Shown piece after piece: positions 46,368-56,936 of a stretch of DNA of 64,000 nt. The stretch's first letter is position 1. Every line of letters begins with the position of its first letter. The DNA lies in contig NZ_CP017186.1 of the NCBI RefSeq assembly GCF_001729745.1, forward strand, positions 992,001 through 1,056,000, written 5' to 3'. A program made the position numbers and the translations under genes. The notes under the pieces are model-generated. The model was not told where the DNA came from, searched no databases, and saw nothing but the letters and a program-made list of their open reading frames with translations. This DNA is from Enterobacter hormaechei subsp. hoffmannii. Lineage in GTDB: Bacteria > Pseudomonadota > Gammaproteobacteria > Enterobacterales > Enterobacteriaceae.

Positions 46368-47063
46368 TTATTTCAGACCGGTCTTTTTCTGCATCGCGGC
46401 CATCACGCCCGCTTTATCCGCAAGATAATGATTCAGACCGTTCGCGCGCAGGTTACAGGCGGCACACTGCCCGCAGCCGTCCCCTTTAATGCCGTTGTAG
46501 CAGGTCAGGGTCTCGTTGCGAACGATATCCAGCTTGCCCCAGTAGTCGGCCAGCGCCCAGGTTTCGGCTTTATCCAGCCACATCAGCGGCGTTTCGAAGC
46601 GGGTCTCTTTTGCCATACCCAGATCGACGGCGTGATTGAGTGCTTTCACGAATTCATCCCGACAGTCCGGGTAGCCAGAGAAGTCGGTCTCACATACGCC
46701 CGTGATCACCGCTTCGGCTTTCACCTGGTAGGCATAGATTGCCGTCAGGGTCAGGAAGAGAATATTACGCCCAGGTACGAAGGTATTCGGAATGCCGCTG
46801 GCATCCGGTTCGTAATCAGGCACCGGAATGCTGTCGCGGGTGAGGCTGCTGACGGCCAGTTCATTTAACAGCGTCACGTCCAGCACTTTATGAGCGCGGG
46901 CGCCCAGTTTGAGGGCCAGTTCACGAGCGACATCGATTTCAGCGCGATGACGCTGACCATAATCAAAAGTGACGCAGTGCACTTCATCATACTGGTGAAG
47001 TGCCTGAATCAGGCAGGTTGTGGAATCTTGTCCTCCGCTGAACACGACGACGGCACGTTTCAT
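46368..47063 (-). CDS. queC: QueC, 7-cyano-7-deazaguanine synthase
   Basis: QueC makes preQ0, the precursor of queuosine in tRNA, from 7-carboxy-7-deazaguanine, ammonia and ATP. The 231-residue protein has the PP-loop SGGQDSTT at the N-terminus and the C-terminal zinc site in [19 protein letters not shown]. It lies alone on the minus strand between fadM and ybaE. Confidence 0.97.
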   Translation of the reverse strand: MKRAVVVFSGGQDSTTCLIQALHQYDEVHCVTFDYGQRHRAEIDVARELALKLGARAHKVLDVTLLNELAVSSLTRDSIPVPDYEPDASGIPNTFVPGRNILFLTLTAIYAYQVKAEAVITGVCETDFSGYPDCRDEFVKALNHAVDLGMAKETRFETPLMWLDKAETWALADYWGKLDIVRNETLTCYNGIKGDGCGQCAACNLRANGLNHYLADKAGVMAAMQKKTGLK

Positions 47064-47129
47064 AGATCATCTCGACAGTTACGGTAAAAGCGTCATGTTA
47101 ACGCCTGGCTAAAGCGGCGACCAGCTTCT

Positions 47130-48830
47130 TCACGCGTTTGGTGGAGGAAGCCAGGCTTCGGTGAAGTCAAACCAGCCGCGAGTGTTAAGGCGTATTCCGT
47201 TGACGCCCGGAGGAGCGCTGATTTGATACTGGTAGTTAAAGAGCGGTGTCAGGACGGCTGTCTCCATTAATCGGCTGAAGATAGCCTGAAGTCCTGCGTG
47301 TCGGTCACGTTCGTCGGCCTGCGTCTGCACCGCATCCAGTGTGGCCTGCAAATGGGCGTATGCCGGTGCGCTCAGCAGATGCGGCCAGAGCGCATCGCAG
47401 CGGAGCCATTGCTCAAGGGTGTACGCTGGCGCTTCGCCAATCAGTCTGTCTCCCATCATGATGTCTGCATCGGCAAGCTGCTGGCAACCGTCCCACGTCT
47501 TGGCGTCGTGAAAGATGACGGTCAGTTCACAGCCCTGCCGCGCAAGGTATGCTTTTAACTGGCTGGCCATGGTGTGAAGCTCAACCGGCAGGTGGTAGAC
47601 AAGCGTCAATGCCTCTGGCAGCACAACGTCGGTTAAATCAGGCCATTGGGGGATCGCCCAGCCGGGAAGCAGTTCTTCGGTAGGAGTGATGAGCCCTTCG
47701 TTCAGGGGAAGCGTGTGAAGCAGCGTTGAGAGATGAATGATATTAATCAGCCGCTTTGCCTGAAGCTCGCTCAGACGCGGACTTTGTTTCAGCGTGAGGT
47801 AGCAGAAGCCCAGACTGGTGCTGTTACTCACCAGCCGCAGGCTGGTCAGCTCGTCGGCCTCGCCAATGGCGATTTGCACCGGGTGGCGACAGCTGGTGCC
47901 CAGACTGTAGTCAAAAAGCTGGGGCGTGATCCAGTACTCGATAGCCTTAAGTAACGGATGACCAAGGTGATACTGCTCGTGGCTTTCCAGACGCACCAGT
48001 TCAGGCTCAAAAACGCTCAGCCGAAAGGGACCACTGCCCACCACGGGGTAATCAGGATGCGCCAGACGGCTACAGTAGGTTGCCAGCCTGTGCGCCAGCC
48101 AATAGTCAGGTTGATGGAGAATAAACGTCAGGCTTTGCGGATGCGTGGTTTCGATACGTAAGACGCTGCGGAAAAGCGTGTCCATGCCGGGCTGCGATAG
48201 CAGCGCCGTCAGGCTTTGCCTGAGCTGTGCCGTCTCTATTTTATCGCCGTTATGCCAGTGCAGGGTGGAGCGTATGTAGAAATGCCAACGTAGGCCGTCA
48301 GCGGAGACTTCCCAGTGATGCACCAGATCGCCCGTGGGTTCACTGCTGTTACCATTAAAACGCGTCAAACCAGAGAATACCTGTCCCGCCAGATGCTGCT
48401 CCGCCCGGCCAGGGAGAAACCCCGGCTGAAGCGGCTCCAGCGAGCGATAGTAGGGAATACGCAGCGTCGGCGTATCGTTCTGCCATTGCCCGCCCATAAA
48501 CGGATGCAGCAGCGATCGCAAATCTTCAGGCGCGAGCTGGGCCAGCTCCAGCGCGTTGTGCTGCTGTCCACTTTTCAGGGCCTCTTCCATCATCGTATTA
48601 CGCAACGAATCCGGGGTGACGTGAAAGCGTAATTCCCCACGCTTTCCTCGTCCGGAGCGGGCGTGCCAGCTTAGCCAGCCCGCCTCCTGCGCCTGGCGCA
48701 GCAGGGTGCGTACATGTCGCTCGCTGCAAAAGCAGCGGCTGGCAAGTTCACTGATGGTCACCTGCTGCGTTGCGCCGGCGGAGGGGTGCCACAGACGCTG
48801 ATACTGGTTAAGACGGTTAAGCTGGCGCAT
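47130..48830 (-). CDS. ybaE: YbaE, SgrR-type transcriptional regulator with solute-binding domain
   Basis: A 566-residue protein with an N-terminal winged-helix domain of the SgrR type (about residues 1-115, ELASRCFCSERHVRTLLRQAQ) fused to a large extracellular-binding-protein family 5 domain normally found in oligopeptide/nickel binding proteins. It has no signal peptide, so the binding domain is cytoplasmic and probably senses a small ligand. Function is unknown; the related SgrR controls the sgrS sRNA, but no adjacent sRNA is visible here. Divergent from cof. Confidence 0.88.
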   Translation of the reverse strand: MRQLNRLNQYQRLWHPSAGATQQVTISELASRCFCSERHVRTLLRQAQEAGWLSWHARSGRGKRGELRFHVTPDSLRNTMMEEALKSGQQHNALELAQLAPEDLRSLLHPFMGGQWQNDTPTLRIPYYRSLEPLQPGFLPGRAEQHLAGQVFSGLTRFNGNSSEPTGDLVHHWEVSADGLRWHFYIRSTLHWHNGDKIETAQLRQSLTALLSQPGMDTLFRSVLRIETTHPQSLTFILHQPDYWLAHRLATYCSRLAHPDYPVVGSGPFRLSVFEPELVRLESHEQYHLGHPLLKAIEYWITPQLFDYSLGTSCRHPVQIAIGEADELTSLRLVSNSTSLGFCYLTLKQSPRLSELQAKRLINIIHLSTLLHTLPLNEGLITPTEELLPGWAIPQWPDLTDVVLPEALTLVYHLPVELHTMASQLKAYLARQGCELTVIFHDAKTWDGCQQLADADIMMGDRLIGEAPAYTLEQWLRCDALWPHLLSAPAYAHLQATLDAVQTQADERDRHAGLQAIFSRLMETAVLTPLFNYQYQISAPPGVNGIRLNTRGWFDFTEAWLPPPNA

Positions 48831-48931
48831 GAAAAACCCGGAACAATAATTATCATCTATTCACTATTACTTCCGTATATCTCACGTAATACTGATGCAC
48901 AAGTTAACCGCATCACATTTCGGGAGTAATT

Positions 48932-49750
48932 ATGGCTCGGCTCGCTGCATTTGATATGGACGGCACGCTGTTAATGCCGGATCACCGTTTAGGGGAGAAA
49001 ACCCTGAACACACTTAAGCGCCTGCGCGAGCGTGAAGTCACCCTGACGTTTGCCACTGGTCGTCATGTGCTGGAGATGCGTCATCTGCTGGGAACATTTG
49101 CCCTCGATGCGTTCCTGATCACCGGCAACGGGACGCGCATTCACTCCGTCGAGGGCGATGTGCTGCACCGTCAGGATCTGGATCCGGAAGTGGCGGACAT
49201 CGTCCTGCACAGCACCTGGGATACGCAGGCCAGCGTGCATGTTTTTAACGATGAAGGCTGGTTTACCGGGCGTGAGATCCCGGCCTTGCTGCACGCTCAC
49301 GTTTACAGTGGCTTTAAATATCAGCTCATCGATTTGCGCCGCATTCCGGCACACAAGGTAACCAAGATCTGCTTCTGCGGCGATCACGACGATCTCTGCC
49401 GCCTGCGTATTCAGCTTAACGAGGCGCTGGGCGACCGGGCGCACCTGACCTTCTCGGCGGTGGACTGTCTTGAAGTGCTGCCGGTGGGCTGTAACAAAGG
49501 ATCTGCGCTGGCGGTGCTGAGCGATCGTCTGGGGCTGACGATGCAGGACTGTATGGCCTTTGGTGACGCCATGAACGACCACGAGATGCTGAGCAGCGTA
49601 GGCCGTGGTCTGATTATGGGGAACGCGATGCCGCAACTTATCGCCGCGCTCCCGCATTTACCGGTTATCGGACACTGTCGTAACGAAGCGGTGTCCCATT
49701 TTTTGACGCATTGGCTGGACAAAAATAACCTCCCATATTCCCCCGAATAG
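48932..49750 (+). CDS. cof: Cof, HAD-family phosphatase (HMP-PP phosphatase)
   Basis: A 272-residue haloacid-dehalogenase phosphatase. Motif I is [10 protein letters not shown] with the nucleophilic Asp, motif IV is [12 protein letters not shown]. In E. coli Cof hydrolyses 4-amino-2-methyl-5-hydroxymethylpyrimidine pyrophosphate and gives resistance to a toxic thiamine analogue; other sugar phosphates are accepted in vitro. A bidirectional terminator separates it from cdsH. Confidence 0.93.
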   Translation: MARLAAFDMDGTLLMPDHRLGEKTLNTLKRLREREVTLTFATGRHVLEMRHLLGTFALDAFLITGNGTRIHSVEGDVLHRQDLDPEVADIVLHSTWDTQASVHVFNDEGWFTGREIPALLHAHVYSGFKYQLIDLRRIPAHKVTKICFCGDHDDLCRLRIQLNEALGDRAHLTFSAVDCLEVLPVGCNKGSALAVLSDRLGLTMQDCMAFGDAMNDHEMLSSVGRGLIMGNAMPQLIAALPHLPVIGHCRNEAVSHFLTHWLDKNNLPYSPE

Positions 49751-49765
49751 CGAGATCCTTCCAGC

Positions 49766-49793
49766 AAGCCAGGCTAAAGCCTGGCTTTTTTTT
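49766..49793. terminator. Bidirectional terminator between cof and cdsH
   Basis: Stem AAGCCAGGC / GCCTGGCTT with TAAA loop and eight T on the plus strand. Confidence 0.88.
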
Positions 49794-50838
49794 ATTTCAC
49801 CAGATGCAAAATCTGCGCTTTCCACGGTTCAACATCGCCAATATTGGCCTGTACCCATTCTGCGTTGTAATAGGTGTCCAGGTAGCGCTCCCCGCTGTCG
49901 CACAGCAGCGTGACGACAGAGCCGCTAAGGCCTTCTTCACGCATTCTCGCGGCCAGTTGTAGCGCCCCCCACATATTGGTGCCGGTAGAGGCTCCGACCT
50001 TACGGCCAAGCTGTGTCTCCAGCCAGTGCGCCGTCGCGACGCTGGCGGCGTCCGGCACGCGGAGCATCTCATCCACAACGTCCGGAATGAACGAGGGTTC
50101 GACGCGCGGGCGACCAATTCCTTCGATCTTGCTCCCCACAGGGCTGCGCAGGCTGGCATCGCGAGATTGCCAGTAATCAAGGAACACCGAGTTCTGAGGG
50201 TCAACCACCATCAGCTGCGTATCATAACCCTGACAGCGGATATAACGTCCGATGGTGGCGGAGGTTCCGCCCGTGCCCGCGCTCATGACAATGTAAGAGG
50301 GGACGGGATGTGGCTCGTGGGTCATCTGGCGGAAAATGCTGTCCGCAATGTTATTATTGCCGCGCCAGTCGGTGGCGCGCTCGGCGAAGGTGAACTGGTC
50401 CATATAGTGACCATTTAGTTCGCGGGCCAGCATTTCGGAGGCCGCATAGATTTCGCAGGCGCTTTCCACAAAGTGGCAGCGTCCGCCGTAAAATTCGATC
50501 TGTTCAACTTTACGTTTCGCCGTGCAGGAGGGCATCACAGCGATAAACGGCAGGCCCAGCAGGCGGGCAAAGTAGGCCTCTGAGACGGCAGTTGATCCGG
50601 ACGACGATTCAATAATCGTGGTGCCTTCTTTAATCCAGCCGTTACATAAACCGTATAAAAAGAGTGAACGCGCCAGGCGATGCTTCAGGCTGCCGGTAGG
50701 ATGGGTACTTTCATCCTTCAGGTAAAGCTGAATGCCGGGAAATCCAGGCAAAGGCAGGCGGATCAAATGGGTATCTGCCGAGCGCTGATAGTCGGCATTT
50801 ATTTCGCTGATGGCATGTTTAACCCAGGTGCTATTCAT
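49792..50838 (-). CDS. cdsH: CdsH-type PLP-dependent cysteine desulfhydrase
   Basis: A 348-residue cysteine-synthase-family enzyme of fold type II. The PLP lysine is in [13 protein letters not shown] near residue 52, the phosphate-binding loop is [12 protein letters not shown], and the substrate loop is [12 protein letters not shown]. It is probably the counterpart of Salmonella CdsH, which breaks L-cysteine into pyruvate, ammonia and sulfide. Supporting context: it diverges from decR, whose homologues activate cysteine-detoxification genes. E. coli K-12 lacks a gene here between cof and decR. A cysteine synthase role cannot be excluded from sequence alone. Confidence 0.82.
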   Translation of the reverse strand: MNSTWVKHAISEINADYQRSADTHLIRLPLPGFPGIQLYLKDESTHPTGSLKHRLARSLFLYGLCNGWIKEGTTIIESSSGSTAVSEAYFARLLGLPFIAVMPSCTAKRKVEQIEFYGGRCHFVESACEIYAASEMLARELNGHYMDQFTFAERATDWRGNNNIADSIFRQMTHEPHPVPSYIVMSAGTGGTSATIGRYIRCQGYDTQLMVVDPQNSVFLDYWQSRDASLRSPVGSKIEGIGRPRVEPSFIPDVVDEMLRVPDAASVATAHWLETQLGRKVGASTGTNMWGALQLAARMREEGLSGSVVTLLCDSGERYLDTYYNAEWVQANIGDVEPWKAQILHLVK

Positions 50839-50857
50839 CGTAGTTATCCGTTTGTCA

Positions 50858-50890
50858 TTTTGTGCCCAGCATAGCGAAAAGCACAGAAAA
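50858..50890. promoter_or_regulatory. Candidate DecR operator between cdsH and decR
   Basis: Inverted repeat TTTTGTGC (50858-50865) and GCACAGAAAA (50881-50890) separated by 15 bp, centred in the 115-base divergent gap. This is a plausible Lrp/AsnC-family binding site. Confidence 0.4.
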
Positions 50891-50953
50891 AATTGTTGCT
50901 ATCTGGCCTTTAAAATAGAATGTAAGGAGAATAATTTTCTCTGGGAGGTGGAT

Positions 50954-51412
50954 ATGCTAGATAAAATTGACCGCAAGCTGCTTTCTTTGCTGCAAAGCGA
51001 CTGCACCCTCTCTTTGCAGGCGCTGGCAGATGCCGTTAATCTGACCACCACACCGTGCTGGAAGCGCCTCAAGAAGCTGGAAGACGATGGCATTCTGCTG
51101 GGACGTGTGGCGCTGCTGGACCCCGAAAAACTGGGGCTTGGACTGACCGCCTTCGTCCTGATAAAAACGCAGCATCACAGCAGCGAATGGTACAGCCGCT
51201 TCGTCACCCAGGTTTCCGACATGCCCGAGGTGCTCGGCTTCTGGCGCATGGCGGGGGAATACGACTATCTGATGCGCGTTCAGGTGGCAGACATGAAGCG
51301 CTACGATGATTTTTACAAGCGGCTGGTCAATAGCGTACCGGGCTTGTCCGATGTCACCTCCAGTTTCGCCATGGAACAGATTAAATACACCACAGCGTTA
51401 CCCATTGAATAA
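50954..51412 (+). CDS. decR: DecR (YbaO), Lrp/AsnC-family cysteine-responsive regulator
   Basis: A 152-residue Lrp-type regulator with an N-terminal helix-turn-helix ([35 protein letters not shown]) and a C-terminal RAM ligand-binding domain. In E. coli DecR activates the cysteine desulfidase operon cyuPA in response to cysteine; in Salmonella the same protein controls cdsH, which is the divergent neighbour here. ATG 50954 has GGGAGG upstream; the longer open frame from 50810 lacks a start site. mdlA follows 30 bases later. Confidence 0.93.
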   Translation: MLDKIDRKLLSLLQSDCTLSLQALADAVNLTTTPCWKRLKKLEDDGILLGRVALLDPEKLGLGLTAFVLIKTQHHSSEWYSRFVTQVSDMPEVLGFWRMAGEYDYLMRVQVADMKRYDDFYKRLVNSVPGLSDVTSSFAMEQIKYTTALPIE

Positions 51413-51442
51413 CTTCATAAAATATCTTCAGGAAAAGACCGC

Positions 51443-53197
51443 GTGCGATTATTTGCCCAATTAAGCTGGTACTTTCGTCGGGAGTGGCAACGCTACCTCG
51501 GCGCGGTGGCCCTGCTTATTATCATTGCCATTTTGCAACTGATCCCGCCCAAAGTGGTGGGATACGTCGTGGATGGTGTTACGGAACAACATTACACCGC
51601 CGCACGGGTGATGATGTGGGTCGGTACGCTGGTGTTGACGGCCGTGGTGGTTTACCTGCTGCGTTATGTCTGGCGCGTGCTGCTGTTCGGCGCGTCCTAT
51701 CAGCTTGCCGTTGAGCTGCGCGAGGACTTTTACCGCCAGCTGAGCCGCCAGCACCCTGAGTTTTATCTGCGTCACCGTACCGGGGATCTCATCGCCCGCG
51801 CCACTAACGATGTGGACCGTGTGGTGTTTGCCGCCGGTGAAGGGGTGTTAACGCTGGTGGATTCCCTGGTGATGGGCTGTGCGGTACTGATTGTGATGTC
51901 TACGCAAATTAGCTGGGAGCTCACGCTGCTGGCGCTGCTGCCGATGCCGCTGATGGCGCTGGCGATTAACCGCTACGGCGAGCAGCTCCATGAACGCTTT
52001 AAGCTGGCGCAGGCGGCGTTCTCGTCGTTAAACGATCGCACCCAGGAGAGCATGACCAGCATCCGCATGATCAAAGCGTTTGGTCTGGAAGACAGGCAGT
52101 CCGCGCTGTTTGCGGCCGACGCCGCCGATACCGGCGCGAAAAACATGCGCGTGGCGCGTATAGACGCCCGCTTTGATCCGACAATTTATATTGCGATTGG
52201 CATGGCGAACCTGCTGGCGGTGGGCGGCGGCAGCTGGATGGTGGTGCGAGGCACCATGACCCTCGGGCAGTTAACCAGCTTTGCGATGTACCTCGGGCTG
52301 ATGATTTGGCCGATGCTGGCGCTGGCCTGGATGTTTAACATCGTTGAACGTGGGAGCGCCGCCTACAGCCGTATCCGCGCCATGCTGGCGGAAGTACCGG
52401 TAGTGAACGATGGCAGCGAGCCGGTACCGGAAGGTCCGGGTGTTCTGAAGGCTGATATCCGCGTCTTTATCTACCCGCAAACGGAACATCCGGTGCTTGA
52501 AAACGTCAGTTTCACGCTGCGTCCTGGTCAGATGCTGGGCATCTGCGGCCCGACGGGCTCCGGTAAAAGCACCATTCTGTCACTGATTCAGCGCCATTTT
52601 GACGTGAGCGAAGGCGATATCCGTTTCCATGACGTCCCCCTGCCACGTCTGCTGCTGGATGACTGGCGCAGCCGCCTGGCGGTCGTCAGCCAGACGCCGT
52701 TTTTGTTTTCAGACACCATAGCCAACAATATCGCGCTCGGGTGCCCGACGGCGACACAGGACCAGATCGAGCATGTGGCGCGCTTAGCCAGCGTCCACGA
52801 GGATATTCTGCGCCTGCCGCAGGGCTACGACACAGAAGTGGGTGAGCGGGGCGTTATGCTCTCCGGTGGACAAAAACAGCGTATCTCTATTGCCCGCGCG
52901 CTGCTGCTGGACGCTGAGATCCTGATTCTGGATGATGCGCTGTCCGCGGTTGACGGGCGTACCGAGCATCAAATTCTGCATAACCTTCGCCAATGGGGGG
53001 AGGGGCGCACGGTCATCATCAGCGCGCACCGTCTGTCGGCCCTTACCGAAGCCAGTGAAATTCTGGTGCTTCAGCACGGGCATATTGCCCAACGTGGTCA
53101 GCATGAACAGCTCGCCGGGCAGGCCGGCTGGTATCGGGATATGTACCGCTATCAACAGCTTGAAGCTGCGCTGGATGAGGAGGTCACCGATGCGTAA
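51443..53197 (+). CDS. mdlA: MdlA, ABC exporter half-transporter
   Basis: A 584-residue exporter with a six-helix membrane domain (residues 1-310) and one ATPase domain: Walker [10 protein letters not shown], signature [10 protein letters not shown], Walker [13 protein letters not shown]. It probably pairs with MdlB as a heterodimeric exporter; the E. coli name means multidrug-resistance-like, and no substrate is firmly known. Translation begins at GTG (51443) after AGGAAAAG. It overlaps mdlB by 8 bases. Confidence 0.94.
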   Translation: MRLFAQLSWYFRREWQRYLGAVALLIIIAILQLIPPKVVGYVVDGVTEQHYTAARVMMWVGTLVLTAVVVYLLRYVWRVLLFGASYQLAVELREDFYRQLSRQHPEFYLRHRTGDLIARATNDVDRVVFAAGEGVLTLVDSLVMGCAVLIVMSTQISWELTLLALLPMPLMALAINRYGEQLHERFKLAQAAFSSLNDRTQESMTSIRMIKAFGLEDRQSALFAADAADTGAKNMRVARIDARFDPTIYIAIGMANLLAVGGGSWMVVRGTMTLGQLTSFAMYLGLMIWPMLALAWMFNIVERGSAAYSRIRAMLAEVPVVNDGSEPVPEGPGVLKADIRVFIYPQTEHPVLENVSFTLRPGQMLGICGPTGSGKSTILSLIQRHFDVSEGDIRFHDVPLPRLLLDDWRSRLAVVSQTPFLFSDTIANNIALGCPTATQDQIEHVARLASVHEDILRLPQGYDTEVGERGVMLSGGQKQRISIARALLLDAEILILDDALSAVDGRTEHQILHNLRQWGEGRTVIISAHRLSALTEASEILVLQHGHIAQRGQHEQLAGQAGWYRDMYRYQQLEAALDEEVTDA

Positions 53198-54971
53198 GTT
53201 TGGACAGATGTGGCCGACGTTAAAACGGCTGCTCGCCTATGGCTCACCGTGGTGCAAACCGCTTTCCATCGCCGTGCTGTTACTGTGGATCGCCGCGATT
53301 GCGGAGGTGACCGGTCCGCTGCTTATCAGCTATTTTATCGATAACATGGTGGCGAAAAGCTATCTGCCGCTGGGGCTGGTGGCGGGGCTGGGTGTGGCGT
53401 ATGTCGGGCTACAGCTGACGGCGGCGGGGCTGCACTATGCGCAGTCGCTGCTGTTTAACCGGGCCGCCGTGGGCGTGGTCCAGCAGCTACGCACGGATGT
53501 GATGGATGCCGCGCTGCGCCAGCCGCTGAGCGAGTTTGATACCCAGCCGGTCGGGCAGGTTATTTCGCGCGTCACCAATGACACCGAGGTGATCCGCGAC
53601 CTTTATGTGACCGTTGTCGCAACGGTTCTGCGCAGTGCCGCATTGATTGGCGCGATGCTGGTGGCGATGTTCAGTCTGGACTGGCGGATGGCGCTGGTGG
53701 CGATCGCTATTTTCCCGGCGGTGCTGATTGTGATGGTAATTTACCAGCGCTACAGCACGCCGATTGTTCGTCGCGTGCGCGCTTACCTTGCAGACATCAA
53801 TGATGGCTTCAACGAAGTGATCAACGGCATGAGCGTTATCCAGCAGTTTCGCCAGCAGGCGCGTTTTGGCGAGCGGATGGGAGAAGCCAGCCGTTCGCAC
53901 TATATGGCGCGGATGCAGACGTTACGTCTGGACGGCTTCCTGTTACGCCCGCTGCTGAGCCTCTTCTCTGCGCTGGTGCTGTGCGGGCTGTTGATGCTGT
54001 TTGGCCTGACGACGCGCGGAACCATTGAGGTGGGAGTGCTGTACGCGTTTATCAGTTACCTTGGCCGTCTTAACGAACCGCTGATTGAACTCACTACGCA
54101 GCAATCGATGCTGCAACAGGCGGTAGTCGCGGGTGAGCGTGTGTTTGAGCTGATGGACAGGCCGCGTCAGACCTATGGCGATGATGAACGTCCGCTGGAA
54201 AGTGGATCCATAGCGTTTGATCATGTCTCGTTTGCCTACCGTGACGATCAGCTTGTCTTGCAGGATATCAACCTCGAGGTACCGTCGCGCGGTTTTGTCG
54301 CCCTGGTTGGGCATACCGGCAGCGGCAAAAGCACGCTCGCCAGTTTGCTGATGGGCTACTATCCGTTGACGCAGGGGGAGATCCGTCTGGATGGACGGCC
54401 TCTTTCCGCGCTTAGCCACAACGCGTTGCGTAAAGGCGTCGCGATGGTGCAGCAGGATCCGGTAGTGCTGGCGGATACCTTTTATGCCAACGTGACGCTG
54501 GGACGATCTTTCACGCCTGAGCAGGTATGGGAGGTGCTGGAAACGGTGCAGCTGGCAGATCTGGCGCGCGGGTTAAGCGAGGGGATCAATACCCGGCTGG
54601 GCGAGCAAGGCAATAACCTCTCTGTCGGGCAAAAGCAGCTCCTGGCGCTGGCGCGCGTGCTGATTGAGACGCCGCAGGTATTGATTCTGGATGAAGCGAC
54701 CGCAAGCATCGACTCCGGTACCGAACAGGCGATCCAGCTGGCGCTGGCTGCCGTGCGGGATCGCACTACGCTGGTGGTGATCGCTCACCGCCTCTCAACG
54801 ATCGTCGATGCCGATACCATTCTGGTGCTGCACCGTGGCCAGGCCGTTGAACGGGGTACGCACAAAGCGCTGCTCGAGGCGAAAGGACGCTACTGGCAGA
54901 TGTATCAGTTGCAGCTGGCAGGCGACGAGCTGGCCGCCAGCGTGCGCGAGGAGGAGTCGCTCAGCGCCTGA
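53190..54971 (+). CDS. mdlB: MdlB, ABC exporter half-transporter
   Basis: A 593-residue partner of MdlA with the same layout: six membrane helices then an ATPase domain with Walker [10 protein letters not shown], signature LSVGQKQLL (Gly-to-Val variant of the usual LSGGQ) and Walker [13 protein letters not shown]. The consensus Glu after Walker B is present here but replaced by Asp in MdlA, so MdlB probably carries the fully active catalytic site. ATG 53190 overlaps the mdlA stop (ATGCGTAA) and follows GAGGAGG; a longer frame inside mdlA is not used. Confidence 0.94.
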   Translation: MRKFGQMWPTLKRLLAYGSPWCKPLSIAVLLLWIAAIAEVTGPLLISYFIDNMVAKSYLPLGLVAGLGVAYVGLQLTAAGLHYAQSLLFNRAAVGVVQQLRTDVMDAALRQPLSEFDTQPVGQVISRVTNDTEVIRDLYVTVVATVLRSAALIGAMLVAMFSLDWRMALVAIAIFPAVLIVMVIYQRYSTPIVRRVRAYLADINDGFNEVINGMSVIQQFRQQARFGERMGEASRSHYMARMQTLRLDGFLLRPLLSLFSALVLCGLLMLFGLTTRGTIEVGVLYAFISYLGRLNEPLIELTTQQSMLQQAVVAGERVFELMDRPRQTYGDDERPLESGSIAFDHVSFAYRDDQLVLQDINLEVPSRGFVALVGHTGSGKSTLASLLMGYYPLTQGEIRLDGRPLSALSHNALRKGVAMVQQDPVVLADTFYANVTLGRSFTPEQVWEVLETVQLADLARGLSEGINTRLGEQGNNLSVGQKQLLALARVLIETPQVLILDEATASIDSGTEQAIQLALAAVRDRTTLVVIAHRLSTIVDADTILVLHRGQAVERGTHKALLEAKGRYWQMYQLQLAGDELAASVREEESLSA

Positions 54972-55023
54972 TGCACCATAACAAGGCAATGCGCTAACAG
55001 TCTTAACCGTTGGTGCAAAACTG

Positions 55024-55058
55024 AAACGCACCCTGCACTGCCATGGTGCGTTTTTTTT
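55024..55058 (+). terminator. Terminator after mdlB, overlapping a probable NtrC site
   Basis: Stem ACGCACC / GGTGCGT with a 12-base loop, followed by eight T. The same bases form an NtrC-type palindrome. Confidence 0.7.
55034..55050. promoter_or_regulatory. Candidate NtrC enhancer for glnK-amtB
   Basis: TGCACTGCCATGGTGCG closely matches the NtrC consensus TGCAC-N7-GTGCA. Its centre is about 97 bases upstream of the predicted start, a usual distance. TTGGTGCA at 55010 is a possible weaker second half-site. Confidence 0.65.
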
Positions 55059-55112
55059 CCCCCCTTCGCGGCGCATGCGCGCCGCGGCGCTTTCCTCCTC
55101 ACATTTCACTTC

Positions 55113-55128
55113 TGGCACACCCTTTGCA
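55113..55128 (+). promoter_or_regulatory. Sigma-54 promoter of glnK-amtB
   Basis: TGGCACACCCTTTGCA is an essentially perfect -24/-12 element (TGGCAC-N5-TTGCA). It predicts a start about 45 bases before glnK and matches the known nitrogen control of this operon. Confidence 0.92.
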
Positions 55129-55182
55129 ATATCCCTCTCGTGTTAGCTGCGGCCATTACCGAATTCTGACTGGAGGGGATAT

Positions 55183-55521
55183 ATGAAGCTGGTTACGGTG
55201 GTAATCAAACCATTCAAACTCGAAGACGTGCGTGAAGCGCTGTCTTCCATGGGTATTCAGGGACTGACTGTCACCGAAGTGAAAGGCTTTGGGCGTCAGA
55301 AAGGTCATGCCGAGCTTTATCGCGGGGCGGAATACAGCGTTAACTTCCTGCCAAAAGTGAAGATTGATGTGGCGATTGCCGACGATCAGCTTGATGAGGT
55401 GATTGATGTCGTCAGCAAAGCGGCCTACACCGGAAAAATTGGCGACGGCAAAATTTTCGTTGCCGAACTACAGCGCGTCATTCGCATCCGTACCGGCGAA
55501 TCTGACGAAGCGGCGTTGTAA
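55183..55521 (+). CDS. glnK: GlnK, PII nitrogen-regulatory protein
   Basis: GlnK senses 2-oxoglutarate, ATP/ADP and, through uridylylation by GlnD, glutamine; it binds and blocks AmtB when nitrogen is plentiful. The 112-residue protein has the T-loop with Tyr51 (GAEYSVNFLPK), the B-loop GKIGDGKIFV, and the usual C-terminus. GGAGGGG precedes the start. amtB follows 35 bases later. Confidence 0.98.
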   Translation: MKLVTVVIKPFKLEDVREALSSMGIQGLTVTEVKGFGRQKGHAELYRGAEYSVNFLPKVKIDVAIADDQLDEVIDVVSKAAYTGKIGDGKIFVAELQRVIRIRTGESDEAAL

Positions 55522-55556
55522 GTAACTCCTGGCACACAGTGATAGGGATCGAGAAA

Positions 55557-56843
55557 ATGATGAAAGCAACAATGAAAACAGGTCTGGGTTCGCTGGCACT
55601 GCTGCCGGGCCTGGCAATGGCTGCACCTGCTGTGGCAGACAAAGCCGATAATGCCTTTATGATGATTTGCACCGCGCTGGTGCTGTTCATGACGATTCCG
55701 GGGATCGCGCTGTTTTACGGCGGCCTGATCCGCGGCAAGAACGTACTCTCCATGCTGACGCAGGTTGCCGTCACGTTCGCGCTGGTGTGCGTGCTGTGGG
55801 TGGTTTACGGTTACTCGCTGGCCTTCGGGGAGGGCAACGCCTTCTTCGGCAACGTTAACTGGGCGATGCTGAAAAATATCGAACTGACCGCGGTAATGGG
55901 CAGCTTCTATCAGTATATTCATGTCGCGTTCCAGGGCTCATTCGCCTGCATCACCGTGGGGCTGATTGTGGGCGCGCTGGCTGAGCGTATCCGCTTCTCT
56001 GCGGTACTGATTTTCGTGGTGGTCTGGCTGACGCTCTCCTATGTCCCGATTGCGCATATGGTCTGGGGCGGTGGTCTGTTGGCTTCCCATGGCGCTCTGG
56101 ACTTTGCGGGCGGCACCGTTGTTCACATCAACGCCGCCGTAGCCGGCCTGGTAGGCGCATACCTGATTGGCAAGCGCGTGGGCTTTGGGAAAGAAGCATT
56201 TAAGCCGCACAACCTGCCGATGGTCTTTACCGGCACCGCCATCCTCTACTTTGGCTGGTTCGGCTTCAACGCAGGTTCAGCCAGCGCCGCTAACGAAATC
56301 GCCGCGCTGGCCTTCGTGAATACCGTGGTGGCAACTGCCGGGGCCATCCTCTCATGGGTATTTGGCGAGTGGGCCGTTCGCGGCAAGCCATCCCTGCTGG
56401 GTGCCTGTTCTGGGGCGATTGCCGGTCTGGTAGGTATTACGCCAGCATGCGGTTACGTGGGCGTGGGCGGCGCATTGCTGATCGGTATCGTCGCGGGTCT
56501 GGCGGGGCTGTGGGGCGTTACCGCACTGAAACGTATTCTGCGCGTTGACGATCCGTGTGATGTATTCGGGGTACACGGTGTGTGCGGCATTATCGGCTGT
56601 ATCATGACCGGTATCTTTGCTGCACAATCTTTGGGCGGCGTGGGTTATGCTGAAGGCGTGACCATGATGCATCAGGTGCTGGTCCAGCTTGAAAGTATCG
56701 CGATTACGGTTGTCTGGTCGGGCGTTGTAGCCTTTATCGGCTACAAGCTGGCCGATATGACCGTGGGGCTGCGCGTACCGGAAGAGCAGGAGCGCGAAGG
56801 TCTGGACGTCAACAGCCACGGCGAGAATGCGTACAACGCATAA
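55557..56843 (+). CDS. amtB: AmtB, ammonium transporter
   Basis: AmtB conducts ammonium across the inner membrane at low external concentration. The 428-residue precursor has a cleaved signal peptide (SLALLPGLAMA-APA) and eleven membrane helices. Pore residues are visible: the twin histidines in GTVVHINAAVAG and DVFGVHGVCG. The start is one of the two tandem ATGs (55557/55560); an upstream ATG at 55539 is unlikely. It is cotranscribed with glnK. Confidence 0.97.
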   Translation: MMKATMKTGLGSLALLPGLAMAAPAVADKADNAFMMICTALVLFMTIPGIALFYGGLIRGKNVLSMLTQVAVTFALVCVLWVVYGYSLAFGEGNAFFGNVNWAMLKNIELTAVMGSFYQYIHVAFQGSFACITVGLIVGALAERIRFSAVLIFVVVWLTLSYVPIAHMVWGGGLLASHGALDFAGGTVVHINAAVAGLVGAYLIGKRVGFGKEAFKPHNLPMVFTGTAILYFGWFGFNAGSASAANEIAALAFVNTVVATAGAILSWVFGEWAVRGKPSLLGACSGAIAGLVGITPACGYVGVGGALLIGIVAGLAGLWGVTALKRILRVDDPCDVFGVHGVCGIIGCIMTGIFAAQSLGGVGYAEGVTMMHQVLVQLESIAITVVWSGVVAFIGYKLADMTVGLRVPEEQEREGLDVNSHGENAYNA

Positions 56844-56855
56844 TTTGAGTGCCTT

Positions 56856-56928
56856 GCCGGGTGGTGGCTTCGCCTTACCCGGCCTGAAAAAGTGAAATTT
56901 GCAGGCCCGGTAAGCGTAGCGACCGGGC
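56856..56928. repeat. REP pair (BIME) between amtB and tesB
   Basis: Opposed palindromes GCCGGGTGGTGGCTTCGCC (56856-56883) and GCAGGCCCGGTAAGCGTAG (56901-56928), between convergent amtB and tesB. The second ends in GGGCTTTTT, so it may terminate amtB transcripts. Confidence 0.85.
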
Positions 56929-56936
56929 TTTTTACC

